This document shows positions 8,438 through 16,873 of a DNA stretch of 64,000 nt, in pieces. This DNA is from Lachnospiraceae bacterium UBA7196. Lineage in GTDB: Bacteria; Bacillota; Clostridia; Lachnospirales; Lachnospiraceae. Location: positions 71,353 to 135,352 of the forward strand of contig DKUU01000025.1 of the NCBI GenBank assembly GCA_002490835.1, in the 5' to 3' direction. The translations under genes and the position numbers were made by a program. Position 1 is the first letter of the stretch, and every line of letters begins with the position of its first letter. Below the pieces are notes generated by a model. The model was not told where the DNA came from. It saw nothing but the letters and a program-made list of their open reading frames with translations, and searched no databases.

Positions 8438-10054
8438 TTAGTAATTTGGCACATATTTTTTAAGCGTCTTGCGCACCGCCCCCGGTCCCGCGATCATTTC
8501 CTGCAGATAGGATACCACCTGATCCGCCATGCCCACAGTATACAAATTCACGCCGAAAATCTTCTCATTCTCCAAAACAGGGCGCAGAGCTTCGCCGTCC
8601 ACGCTACCCCCCAGCTTCCATTTTGCAGCATAAGGGCATACGGTGTCAAGCAGCGGATCGGGACTCAGTTCGAAAGATTCTCCCGCGTCGTTGACCGCCA
8701 TCAGGTAACGCAGCCAGCCCGCAAACAAAAGCGGGATCAGCTTCAAATCGTTTACATCCTTGTCCGGTGACGCTTGATAAGCCTTGATCGTCTCTCCAAA
8801 ACGGATCGCCAGTTTCTGCGACGTATCGGTCGCGATGCGCTGCGGCGTATCCGGCATAAAGGGATTCGGCAGACGGACCTGAATCACCGTATCGATAAAT
8901 TCCTTCGGGTCCAAAATCCCCGGATTGATCACTACGGGCAGTCCTTCGCGGTAACCCACTTCCCCGATCAGCGCGGTAAGTTCTGCATCCTTCATTTCTT
9001 CGGAAATCTTTTCATACCCCAACAGGCAGCCAAATACCGCCAGACAGGTATGCAGGGGATTTAAGCAGGTGCAGACCTTCATTTTTTCTACTTTATCCAC
9101 AGTCTCTCTCTGCGTAAAGATGAGCCCGCCCTTTTCCAACTGCGGCCTGCCGTTCGGGAAGGCATCCTCGATCACGAGATATTCGCACTCCTCCGCATTG
9201 ACAAACGGCGCGACATAGGTGTGTTTGGTGGTGATCACCGGCTCCAGCTCTTCCACGCCGTCCTCTTTTAACATCTGCTCCACGGACGCGTCCGGACGGG
9301 GCGTGATCTTGTCGATCATACTCCACGGGAAGGACACTTTTGCGGGATCGTTGATGTAATCCACAAACGCCTTATCCGCCAGATCGCGCTCAGCCCATTC
9401 TTTCGCAAATCTGCTGATCGCCGCATACAGCTTATCCCCGTTGTGGGAACAGTTATCCATACTCACCATAGCAAGCGGCTTTTGTCCCGCGAGGAAACGT
9501 GTATACAGCAGGGACGCCACTTTTCCGATATAGCTGCCTGGCTTTTCCGGTCCGGCCGCAAAATCTTTTTCCACGTCCGCAAGCAGTTCGCCTTTTCCGT
9601 TTACCAGACTGTAGCCCTTTTCCGTGATGGTAAAAGTCGCCATCTGCAGCGAATCTTTTTCAAAAATCTCCTTCAGTCTCTTATATTCCGCATCATTTCC
9701 AGAATCCAGAATATGGGATTCGACAACGCTTCCCACCAAGGCTTTCTCGATGCTGCCGTCCGCCTTTAACGTCACGGCGATCCCGTAGTCGTCATGCGGG
9801 CGGTTCATCTTTTCGATGATCTCATAGTCGAAGCCCTCCGCCACAATGAGACCCCTGTCCAAAACGCCGTCATTTAAAAGTTCCTGCACGACCCTTGCCT
9901 GATAAGCACGAAAAATATTGCCCGCTCCAAAATGGATCCAGAACGGATTCTCCTGCGTGGCCCTTGTCACCTGCGCGCGGTCATATTCCGGAAGCGCATA
10001 CCCGGCCGCCTTCCATGCGGACTTGTCCGCCAATCCCTGTTCGCTTAACTTCAT
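8438..10054 (-). CDS. uxuB: Fructuronate reductase / D-mannonate oxidoreductase
   Basis: 538 residues, the longer Firmicutes form of this mannitol-dehydrogenase-family enzyme. It reduces D-fructuronate to D-mannonate with NADH. The N-terminal nucleotide fold has HFGAGNIFRAYQARVVQ, and the C-terminal helical domain carries the catalytic region KMKVCTCLNPLHTCLAVFG (Lys...Asn-x-x-His). Located between uxuA and eda, consistent with the mannonate branch of glucuronate breakdown. RBS GGAGGGAAAAG before ATG 10054. A 14-base AT-rich palindrome (8427-8440) covers its stop codon. Confidence 0.93.
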   Translation of the reverse strand: MKLSEQGLADKSAWKAAGYALPEYDRAQVTRATQENPFWIHFGAGNIFRAYQARVVQELLNDGVLDRGLIVAEGFDYEIIEKMNRPHDDYGIAVTLKADGSIEKALVGSVVESHILDSGNDAEYKRLKEIFEKDSLQMATFTITEKGYSLVNGKGELLADVEKDFAAGPEKPGSYIGKVASLLYTRFLAGQKPLAMVSMDNCSHNGDKLYAAISRFAKEWAERDLADKAFVDYINDPAKVSFPWSMIDKITPRPDASVEQMLKEDGVEELEPVITTKHTYVAPFVNAEECEYLVIEDAFPNGRPQLEKGGLIFTQRETVDKVEKMKVCTCLNPLHTCLAVFGCLLGYEKISEEMKDAELTALIGEVGYREGLPVVINPGILDPKEFIDTVIQVRLPNPFMPDTPQRIATDTSQKLAIRFGETIKAYQASPDKDVNDLKLIPLLFAGWLRYLMAVNDAGESFELSPDPLLDTVCPYAAKWKLGGSVDGEALRPVLENEKIFGVNLYTVGMADQVVSYLQEMIAGPGAVRKTLKKYVPNY

Positions 10055-10115
10055 CTTTCTTTTCCCTCCATACCTGAGCGTTTTTACGTATGATTTTCAA
10101 ATCCTGCCGCCGCGT

Positions 10116-11198
10116 TTACTTTTTCTGTGCGTCCAGTTTATCCAGCATATCCCAGATTCCCAGCATATACATGATGCCGAGCGCGCGGTCATAAAGCCCG
10201 TAGCCGGGACGTACGGTCCCCGGTCCCTCATTCCACAAATGCCGCCCGTGGTCGGGACGGATATAGCCGTCAAAGCCACCGTCATGGTATGCCTTGACGA
10301 TATCCAAAATACCGGTATCTCCGTCGCAGTCGCGGTGGCTTGTCTCGGTAAAATCGCCGTTATCAAAATGTTTCACGTTACGGATATGCGCAAAGGCGAT
10401 CCTGTCGCAATACTTGGTCACGATCTGCGCCACGTTATTTTTGGGGTTCGCGTTCAGGCTGCCGGAACACAGGGTGAGGCAGTTATACGGATCGTCCACC
10501 ATCTTTAAAAATCTGCCGATGGATTCCTCGTCCACCAAAAGGCGGGGCAGTCCAAAGATATCCCACGGGGGATCGTCCATATGGATCGCCATCTTGATAT
10601 CGCACTCGTGGCACACCGGCATCAGACTCTCCAAAAAGTATTTCAGATTTTCCCAGAGTACTTCCTTCGTCACGGTCTTATAAGCCTCAAACAATTCGTC
10701 CAGTCTCGCCATACGCTCCGGTTCCCAGCCGGGGAAGGTGAGCCCGTTTAAGTTATTTAAGATATAATCCGCCATCTCCTTCGGGTCGTCGTGGATCTTG
10801 TCCGCCTCATAAAACAACGCCGTCGAACCGTCGCCGACCGGATGGAAGAGGTCTGTCCTCGTCCAATCAAATACCGGCATGAAATTATAGCAGATCACCT
10901 TCACGCCAAACTCCGCCAGATTGCGGATGGTCTGAATATAATTGGCAATGTAGCCGTCGCGGCTGGGCAGGCCGATCTTGATATCGTCATGCACATTGAC
11001 GGACTCCACCACATCCATGTTAAAGCCGTACGGCTCCAACTGCTTCTGCACCTTGGCGATCTCCTCTTTTTCCCATACCTCGCCGGGCATTTTGTCATGA
11101 AGCGCCCACACGATGCTCGTCACGCCCGGAATCTGTTTGATGTCCGCAAGCGAAATGCCGTCGTTTCCCTCGCCATACCAGCGAAATCCCATTTGCAT
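10116..11198 (-). CDS. uxuA: D-mannonate dehydratase
   Basis: 360 residues, the short Gram-positive form (E. coli ~394). It dehydrates D-mannonate to 2-keto-3-deoxygluconate with Mn/Fe. Characteristic strings are MGFRWYGEGNDGI at the start, the metal-site segment KMAIHMDDPPWDIFG, and RPDHGRHLWNE near the C terminus. It starts 26 bases after kdgK with an AGGAG box. The enzyme makes the common KDG intermediate for the neighbouring kinase. Confidence 0.96.
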   Translation of the reverse strand: MQMGFRWYGEGNDGISLADIKQIPGVTSIVWALHDKMPGEVWEKEEIAKVQKQLEPYGFNMDVVESVNVHDDIKIGLPSRDGYIANYIQTIRNLAEFGVKVICYNFMPVFDWTRTDLFHPVGDGSTALFYEADKIHDDPKEMADYILNNLNGLTFPGWEPERMARLDELFEAYKTVTKEVLWENLKYFLESLMPVCHECDIKMAIHMDDPPWDIFGLPRLLVDEESIGRFLKMVDDPYNCLTLCSGSLNANPKNNVAQIVTKYCDRIAFAHIRNVKHFDNGDFTETSHRDCDGDTGILDIVKAYHDGGFDGYIRPDHGRHLWNEGPGTVRPGYGLYDRALGIMYMLGIWDMLDKLDAQKK

Positions 11199-11224
11199 AA
11201 TCTTTTTTCTCCTCTCTCAATTTT

Positions 11225-12250
11225 TTACCTCTGCACTCTTCCGGACCCGTCCCCGCCCGCAAGCGCAAGAACCTCATCCTTAGATACCATATTGTAATCT
11301 CCCTCGATGGAATGCTTCAGGCAGGATGCCGCCGTGGCAAACTCGATCGTCTGCTGGGAGTCATAACCGCACAGAACTGCGCAGATCAGGCCGCCGCCAA
11401 AGCTGTCGCCGCCGCCCACGCGGTCGACGATATGTACCGGATACTGTTTGCTGAAGAAATATTCTCCCTTGTCATACAGCATCGCCGACCAGTTGTTGTC
11501 GTTTGCGGAAAGGGATTCGCGTAGCGTGATCGCCACTTTCTCAAACCCGAAGCGGTCCGCAAGCTGTTTCGCCACGTCCTTATAGCCCTCTTTGTTGACC
11601 TTGCCGGCAGTAACATCCGTGTTGGATGCCCGGATGCCAAATACGTCCGCCGCATCCTCCTCATTGGCGATGCAGACGTCCACATACTTGCAGAGCTCAT
11701 CCATGACCTGCCCCGCTTTCTCCTTCGTCCACAGCTTTTTCCTGTAGTTAAGGTCGCAGGATATCTTTACGCCCGCTTCCTTCGCCGCCTTGCACGCTTC
11801 CAGACAGATCGCCGCCACCTCGTCGTTTAAAGCCGGCGTGATGCCGGTAAAGTGGAACCACTCCGCGCCGTCAAAGATCGCCTTCCAGTCAAAATCCTCT
11901 TTGGAAGCCTCGGCAATCGAGGAACCTGCCCTGTCGTAAATGACCTTGGAAGGTCTCTGGGACGCGCCTTTTTCCAGAAAATAGATGCCGACCCTCTTTC
12001 CGCCTCTGGCAATATAGTCCGTATTGACCCCGAACCGCCTCAGGGAGTTGACTGCCGCCTGTCCGATCTCATGCGTGGGCAGCTTTGTCACATAATACGC
12101 ATCGAACCCGTAGTTTGCCAGAGATACGGCCACATTGGCCTCGCCGCCGCCATAAGTCGCCCCGAACGTTTCGGCCTGCACGAACCGATAATACCCTTCC
12201 GGTGCGAGACGAAGCATGATCTCTCCGAATGTAACCACTTTTTTTGCCAT
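11225..12250 (-). CDS. kdgK: 2-keto-3-deoxygluconate kinase (PfkB family)
   Basis: 341 residues. Phosphorylates KDG to KDPG. PfkB signatures are the N-terminal GGGEANVAVSLANYG and the C-terminal DRVGGGDSFGGG, with the catalytic Asp in GGGD. FGEIMLRLAPEG at the N terminus is typical of KdgK. AGGAGG before ATG 12250. The 99-base AT-rich gap upstream (12251-12349) may hold an internal promoter but no convincing pair was found. Every uronate route in the locus needs this step. Confidence 0.94.
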   Translation of the reverse strand: MAKKVVTFGEIMLRLAPEGYYRFVQAETFGATYGGGEANVAVSLANYGFDAYYVTKLPTHEIGQAAVNSLRRFGVNTDYIARGGKRVGIYFLEKGASQRPSKVIYDRAGSSIAEASKEDFDWKAIFDGAEWFHFTGITPALNDEVAAICLEACKAAKEAGVKISCDLNYRKKLWTKEKAGQVMDELCKYVDVCIANEEDAADVFGIRASNTDVTAGKVNKEGYKDVAKQLADRFGFEKVAITLRESLSANDNNWSAMLYDKGEYFFSKQYPVHIVDRVGGGDSFGGGLICAVLCGYDSQQTIEFATAASCLKHSIEGDYNMVSKDEVLALAGGDGSGRVQR

Positions 12251-12349
12251 TTTCTTTTATCCTCCTATCGCTTTATAATGAATTTTAATGATAATTCTAT
12301 TTATGCAATTTCAACACCCATAACCGAGTTTCGCAAATCTGTTTTTGTT

Positions 12350-13147
12350 CTACGGCTGCTTCCCGATATAGGCCAAAATCCCGCCGTCCACATACAAGAT
12401 CTGCCCGTTTACGAAATCCGAAGCCTCTGAGGCCAGAAACAGGGCCGGTCCCATCAGATCCTCCGGTGTCCCCCACCTATTCGCCGGCGTTTTGGCAAGG
12501 ATAAAGCTGTCGAACGGATGCCTACTGCCGTCCGGCTGCACTTCCCGCAGCGGTGCCGTCTGTGGCGTAGCGATATAACCCGGCCCAAGGCCGTTGCACT
12601 GGATATTGTAAGCGCCATACTCCGACGCGATATTTTTCGTCAGCATTTTCAGGCCGCCCTTTGCCGCCGCATAAGCGGAAACCGTCTCCCGTCCAAGTTC
12701 GCTCATCATGGAGCAGACGTTGATGATCTTACCGCGCTTTTTTTCCATCATGCCGGGCAGTACGGCCTTAGATACGATAAAGGCAGCATTTAGGTCGATA
12801 TCCACGACCTGCCTGAACTCCTCCACGGACATTTCCGTCATCGGGATGCGCTTGATGATGCCGGCGTTATTGACCAGAATATCGATCGTCCCCAGCGTTT
12901 GCTCAATTTCCGCCACCATCGCCGCCACCTGCGCTTCGTCCGTCACATCACAGAGATACCCTTTTGCCTCGATCCCTTTTTGGCGGTAATTTGCAAGCGC
13001 CGTGTCCAGATGTTCTTTTGAGCGGCAATTGAACGCGATCTTCGCCCCTGCCTGCGCGTAAGCCTCCGCGATCGCAAAGCCGATCCCGTAGGCCGCCCCT
13101 GTTACCAGAGCCACTTTACCTTGTAGAGAAAACATGTCCTGATTCAT
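12350..13147 (-). CDS. SDR dehydrogenase, DhuD/KduD type (annotated elsewhere as gluconate 5-dehydrogenase)
   Basis: 265 residues. Short-chain dehydrogenase with cofactor motif TGAAYGIGFAIA, NNAG, catalytic Ser in CSMMSELGRE and YAAAK. It carries the WGTPEDLMGPALFLAS and DGG tail common to gluconate-5-dehydrogenase/KduD enzymes. Divergent from it is a DhuI-like isomerase gene (13315). In streptococci DhuI and DhuD together turn 4-deoxy-5-keto-uronate into KDG, and kdgK/eda follow, exactly as here. So reduction of the 2,5-diketo acid to KDG is the preferred role; gluconate 5-dehydrogenase is the alternative. RBS GGAAAGGA before ATG 13147; a TATAAT (13182-13177) lies upstream. Confidence 0.85.
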   Translation of the reverse strand: MNQDMFSLQGKVALVTGAAYGIGFAIAEAYAQAGAKIAFNCRSKEHLDTALANYRQKGIEAKGYLCDVTDEAQVAAMVAEIEQTLGTIDILVNNAGIIKRIPMTEMSVEEFRQVVDIDLNAAFIVSKAVLPGMMEKKRGKIINVCSMMSELGRETVSAYAAAKGGLKMLTKNIASEYGAYNIQCNGLGPGYIATPQTAPLREVQPDGSRHPFDSFILAKTPANRWGTPEDLMGPALFLASEASDFVNGQILYVDGGILAYIGKQP

Positions 13148-13269
13148 AATTTGCTGATTCCTTTCCTATTGCGGATATTATATCTTCATCGCCTGTCGCC
13201 ATCCTGTTCTCTTTACAGCCGCTTCCATATTGACAATTCCCCCAGAAAGCACTAACCTAAAAGCAGTCA

Positions 13270-13284
13270 GCGGATTTTATCCGC
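13270..13284. promoter_or_regulatory. Palindromic operator candidate before dhuI
   Basis: GCGGAT-TTT-ATCCGC is a perfect 6-base palindrome with a 3-base centre, just before the dhuI RBS. A half-like copy (GCGGATATTAT) lies at 13171-13181 over the -10 of the divergent SDR gene. A TTGACA (13230-13235) with weak TAACCT 17 bases on could be the dhuI promoter. A repressor sensing a KDG-like metabolite could bind here (inference). Confidence 0.4.
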
Positions 13285-13314
13285 AAAAATCGCCAAATAA
13301 AGGAGAACCGCTTT

Positions 13315-13953
13315 ATGAAAATTGCTCTTATCAACGAAAACAGTCAGTCCGCCAAAAACGAAATGATCTGCCAAAACCTGAAAGCGATCGTGGAGCCCAT
13401 GGGGCATACGGTTTACAACTACGGTATGTATACTGCAGAGGACGAAACGCAGCTCACCTATGTTATGGTAGGGCTTCTCTCCGCCATCCTGCTCAATTCC
13501 GGCGCCGCAGATTATGTCGTTACCGGCTGTGGGACCGGCGAGGGCGCCATGCTGGCCTGCAACGTATTTCCGAATGTTCTCTGCGGTCATATCGTAGATG
13601 CGGAAGACGCCTTTATGTTTGCCCAGATCAACGACGGCAACGCCATTGCCCTTCCCTTTGCCAAAGGGTTCGGCTGGGGCGCGGAGCTTCGGCTGCAGTA
13701 CATCTTTGAAAAATTGTTTAGCTGCGAAAGCGGCGGCGGTTATCCGAAGGAACGCGCCGTACCGGAGCAGCGTAATAAAAAGATCCTCGATCAGGTAAAG
13801 GCCGTCACCACGAAGGATATGCTGACCATTTTAAAGGAGATCGATCAGGACTTCCTCAAAACCACCGTCAGCGGCGAACGCTTCCGCGAATACTTCTTTG
13901 CAAACTGCAAGGATGCAGAGATCGCGGATTACCTGAAAACTGTCATAGGGTAA
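13315..13953 (+). CDS. dhuI: RpiB/LacAB-family isomerase, DhuI type (4-deoxy-5-keto-uronate isomerase)
   Basis: 212 residues. The N-terminal ~140 residues have the RpiB/LacB fold (MKIALINENSQS, VVTGCGTGEGAMLACN, NDGNAIALPFAKGFGWGAEL), followed by the extra ~70-residue tail with GGGYPKERAVPEQRN and TILKEIDQDFLKTT. From memory this closely follows streptococcal DhuI (~213 residues), which isomerises 4-deoxy-L-threo-5-hexosulose uronate in place of KduI. It is the only plus-strand gene of the uronate locus, divergent from the DhuD-like SDR and overlapping the uxaA 3' end by 11 bases. AAAGGAG precedes ATG 13315. Ribose-5-phosphate isomerase activity is less likely given the tail and context. Confidence 0.85.
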   Translation: MKIALINENSQSAKNEMICQNLKAIVEPMGHTVYNYGMYTAEDETQLTYVMVGLLSAILLNSGAADYVVTGCGTGEGAMLACNVFPNVLCGHIVDAEDAFMFAQINDGNAIALPFAKGFGWGAELRLQYIFEKLFSCESGGGYPKERAVPEQRNKKILDQVKAVTTKDMLTILKEIDQDFLKTTVSGERFREYFFANCKDAEIADYLKTVIG

Positions 13954-15430
13954 CACCCTGTTTGAAAATCGCGATATCGTGGAAACCTGCCGCCTCGGAT
14001 TTTACCTTCTCTCCGGAAGCGACGCGCAGTACGTATTCAAACAGCTCCTGCGCCGTCTCTTCCAGCGTTTTCGTTTCCACGATCTGTCCCGCGTTAAAAT
14101 CGATCCACCCCGCCTTCTTTTCGGCTAACGTCGAATTGGAGGCGATTTTCATTGTCGGCACGAGGGTCGCGAAAGGCGTCCCCCTGCCGGTGGTAAACAG
14201 CACAAGCTGGGCGCCGGAAACGGCCAGCGCGGTTGACGCGACCAGATCATTTCCCGGGGCGGACAGTAGATTTAATCCGCTCTCTTTCACTCGCTCCCCG
14301 TACTGCAGCACGCCGCATACCGGCGCGGAACCGGATTTCTGGGTACAACCAAGGGATTTATCTTCCAGTGTGGAAATACCGCCCTTTTTATTGCCCGGCG
14401 AAGGGTTCTCATAAATCGTCTGATCGTGCCGTATAAAATAATTCTTAAAATCGTTTATCAGGGCTACGGTCTTTTCAAAGGTCTCCAAATCTTTGCACCG
14501 ATTCATCAGCAGCGTTTCCGCCCCGAACATTTCCGGAACTTCCGTCAATATCGTCGTTCCGCCCTGCGCGATCAGCAGATCGGAGAACGCGCCCACCGCC
14601 GGATTGGCAGTGATCCCGGAAAGTCCGTCCGAACCGCCGCACTTCATACCGACGATCAGCTTGGAAGCGTCGCAGGATGTCCGCCTGTCGTTCTTCGCTT
14701 CCTCATAGATTTCCCCGATCAGCCGAAGGGCCTCTTCTTCCTCATCCTCCACATCCTGACAGACCAGAAACTTGATCCGCTTTTCGTCGTATGCACCGAT
14801 ATAATCCATCAGCACGGGAATATTACTGTTCTCACAGCCAAGTCCCAGCACCAGCACGCCGGCGGCATTGGGATGATGAACGATATCCGCCAGCACTGTC
14901 CTCGTGTTCTCCTGATCGTCTCCCATCTGGGAACAGCCGTAAGGATGTTGAAAAGCGATGATATCCTCCACGCCTTCCCCGACGGCATACCGCGTCTTTG
15001 CCTTTGCCTCGATGCTCTTGGCCACGGAATTGACACAGCCCACCGTAGGCAGGATCCAGATCTCATTGCGGATCCCCGTGCGGCCGTCCGCCCTTTCATA
15101 CCCCATAAAGGAAGCGCCCTTGCGCCTTTCCGGCAGTTTCAGTTCCGGCTCGTACCGATACTCCAGTACCTCTCCCAGCGCCGTGGCGAGGTTATGGGTA
15201 TGCACCCATTCCCCCTTACGGATCGCCGTCTTCGCCAATCCGATGCGCGCGCCGTACTTGATGACCGGCTCCCCCTGACCGATATCGGCAAGCGCAAACT
15301 TATGCCCCTGCATAATGTCCTCCGTCAGGGTAACGCTCCCATCCTCAAGAGAAACCGCCGTCCCTTTTGCTAACGGCCGCAGGGCTACCGCCACCGTATC
15401 CTCTCTGTTGATTTTGATAAAATCCTGCAT
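13943..15430 (-). CDS. uxaA: Altronate dehydratase
   Basis: 495 residues, full fused form: N-terminal SAF domain (1-95, ending YGARIGLAKTAIRKGEWVHTHN-like metal/substrate segment) and C-terminal Fe-S dehydratase domain with GYERADGRTG, FQHPYGCSQMG, GLGCE and KCGGSDGLSG. It converts D-altronate to KDG. Start chosen at ATG 15430, where GGAGAA sits 7 bases upstream; in-frame Mets at 15451 and 15436 fit less well. Last gene of the uxaCBA run, 103 bases after uxaB, converging on dhuI. A short AGGGT-AAC-ACCCT hairpin (13947-13959) at the convergence may act on both sides. Confidence 0.94.
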   Translation of the reverse strand: MQDFIKINREDTVAVALRPLAKGTAVSLEDGSVTLTEDIMQGHKFALADIGQGEPVIKYGARIGLAKTAIRKGEWVHTHNLATALGEVLEYRYEPELKLPERRKGASFMGYERADGRTGIRNEIWILPTVGCVNSVAKSIEAKAKTRYAVGEGVEDIIAFQHPYGCSQMGDDQENTRTVLADIVHHPNAAGVLVLGLGCENSNIPVLMDYIGAYDEKRIKFLVCQDVEDEEEEALRLIGEIYEEAKNDRRTSCDASKLIVGMKCGGSDGLSGITANPAVGAFSDLLIAQGGTTILTEVPEMFGAETLLMNRCKDLETFEKTVALINDFKNYFIRHDQTIYENPSPGNKKGGISTLEDKSLGCTQKSGSAPVCGVLQYGERVKESGLNLLSAPGNDLVASTALAVSGAQLVLFTTGRGTPFATLVPTMKIASNSTLAEKKAGWIDFNAGQIVETKTLEETAQELFEYVLRVASGEKVKSEAAGFHDIAIFKQGVTL

Positions 15431-15533
15431 TTCCATTCTCCATGACATCACACTGCTGCATGAACTTTTGAAGTTCCAAGACGACTATCCCGCCCTGGTA
15501 ATGACTCTCTCCGGCAGAAACTTCTAACATTTT

Positions 15534-16862
15534 TCAGCTTGCCAGAATCATGTCATATGCCTTTGCCATACCCTCTGCTTCGATCACCTGATACCACTTT
15601 TCCACATCGGGAAGCAGGTCTGTCAGATCCCCGCCCCAGTAATCTTCCCGCTTCAAGATATCCGCAACAGACGCTGTCTTCATAAACTGCATGATCTCTT
15701 CCCCGTCATTGGCGCTGTCCGTCCGATAAAACGCGATCAACGCCGCCAGCGAAAAGACCAGCGCCTGCGGATAAACCCCTCTCTGCTCTTTATATTCCAA
15801 AATCGTAGGCAGCACGCGCGCCTTGAATTTGGACACGGAATTGAGGGCGATCGATAACAGCAGATGCTTGATAAAGGGATTCGAAAAACGCTCTAACACC
15901 GCTTTGCCAAACGCTCGGTTATCTTCCGTATCGCCGATCGTGGGGATGATCTCGTCAAAAATACACTTCTTTAAAAGCGCGGAAACTTTCTCGTCTTTCA
16001 GACACTCTCCCACCGTTTCCAGTCCGTACAGATGCGCACCCAGAACCATTGATGTATGCGCGCCGTTCAAGATGCGGACCTTTCTCTTTTTATAGGGATC
16101 TACATTGTCGGTCCAGATCACATGGAATCCGGCCTTCTGCAGAGGAAGCTCATCTTCGTGCTGCCCTTGAATCACCCACAGATGGAAGATCTCAGCCGTA
16201 TCCATCATATTATCCTGCTCGCCGATCCTCTCGCAGAGCGCGGCATGTTCATCCCTTGGAAAGCCCGTCACGATGCGATCGACTAACGTAGAGCAAAAGT
16301 CGTTCTCTTTCTCCAGCCAGATTTGGAAACCTTCCTCCAAGCCCCAGTGTTTTGCATACTGCATACAGCATTTACGCAGTTCCTCCCCGTTATGGTCGAT
16401 CAGCTCGCAGGAAAGGATAATAAAGCCCGGCAGCCCCAGCTGATACCGCCTGTAGAGAAGCTGCGTCAGTTTTCCGGGAAAAGACTTAGCGGGCGCGTCA
16501 TCCAGCCGGTTATCCGCCACAAACTCGATCCCCGCCTCCGTCGTATTGGAGACAATAAAACGAAAATCCGCATTCTCCGCCAGCTTTTGATACGCCTCAT
16601 GCTCCGTATAGGGATTGACGCATCTGGAGATCACATTGATGCGGGTATGCTCGTCTACGACCTCACCGTCCTCAATCCCCCGCAGGAACAAATTGTATTC
16701 GCAGTTCTGCTTCATCAGCATCTCGCACATGCCTTTTTCAATCGGCTGTACCACCACCACCGAGCCGTCAAACAGACCCTGATCGTTCATCTTCTGCAAA
16801 AAATAATCAACGAAGCCTCTTAAGAAGCCGCCCTCGCCAAACTGTATCACTTTTTCTTTCAT
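15534..16862 (-). CDS. uxaB: Tagaturonate reductase
   Basis: 442 residues, mannitol-dehydrogenase family. Reduces D-tagaturonate to D-altronate. Shows the FGEGGFLRGFVDYFLQK nucleotide-binding start, PIEKGM, and the catalytic KKRKVRILNGAHTSM (Lys...Asn-x-x-His), typical of UxaB rather than UxuB. ATG 16862 is preceded by GGGAGA; an alternative ATG at 16877 overlaps the uxaC stop (ATGA), so the two are coupled. Together with uxaC and uxaA it forms the galacturonate branch. Confidence 0.92.
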   Translation of the reverse strand: MKEKVIQFGEGGFLRGFVDYFLQKMNDQGLFDGSVVVVQPIEKGMCEMLMKQNCEYNLFLRGIEDGEVVDEHTRINVISRCVNPYTEHEAYQKLAENADFRFIVSNTTEAGIEFVADNRLDDAPAKSFPGKLTQLLYRRYQLGLPGFIILSCELIDHNGEELRKCCMQYAKHWGLEEGFQIWLEKENDFCSTLVDRIVTGFPRDEHAALCERIGEQDNMMDTAEIFHLWVIQGQHEDELPLQKAGFHVIWTDNVDPYKKRKVRILNGAHTSMVLGAHLYGLETVGECLKDEKVSALLKKCIFDEIIPTIGDTEDNRAFGKAVLERFSNPFIKHLLLSIALNSVSKFKARVLPTILEYKEQRGVYPQALVFSLAALIAFYRTDSANDGEEIMQFMKTASVADILKREDYWGGDLTDLLPDVEKWYQVIEAEGMAKAYDMILAS

Positions 16863-16873
16863 ATCATTCTCCC

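Noticed and set aside
8427..8440. TAATTG-TG-CAATTA palindrome as a terminator of uxuB or an operator
   Set aside because: AT-only stem without T run and overlapping the uxuB stop codon; too weak to call.
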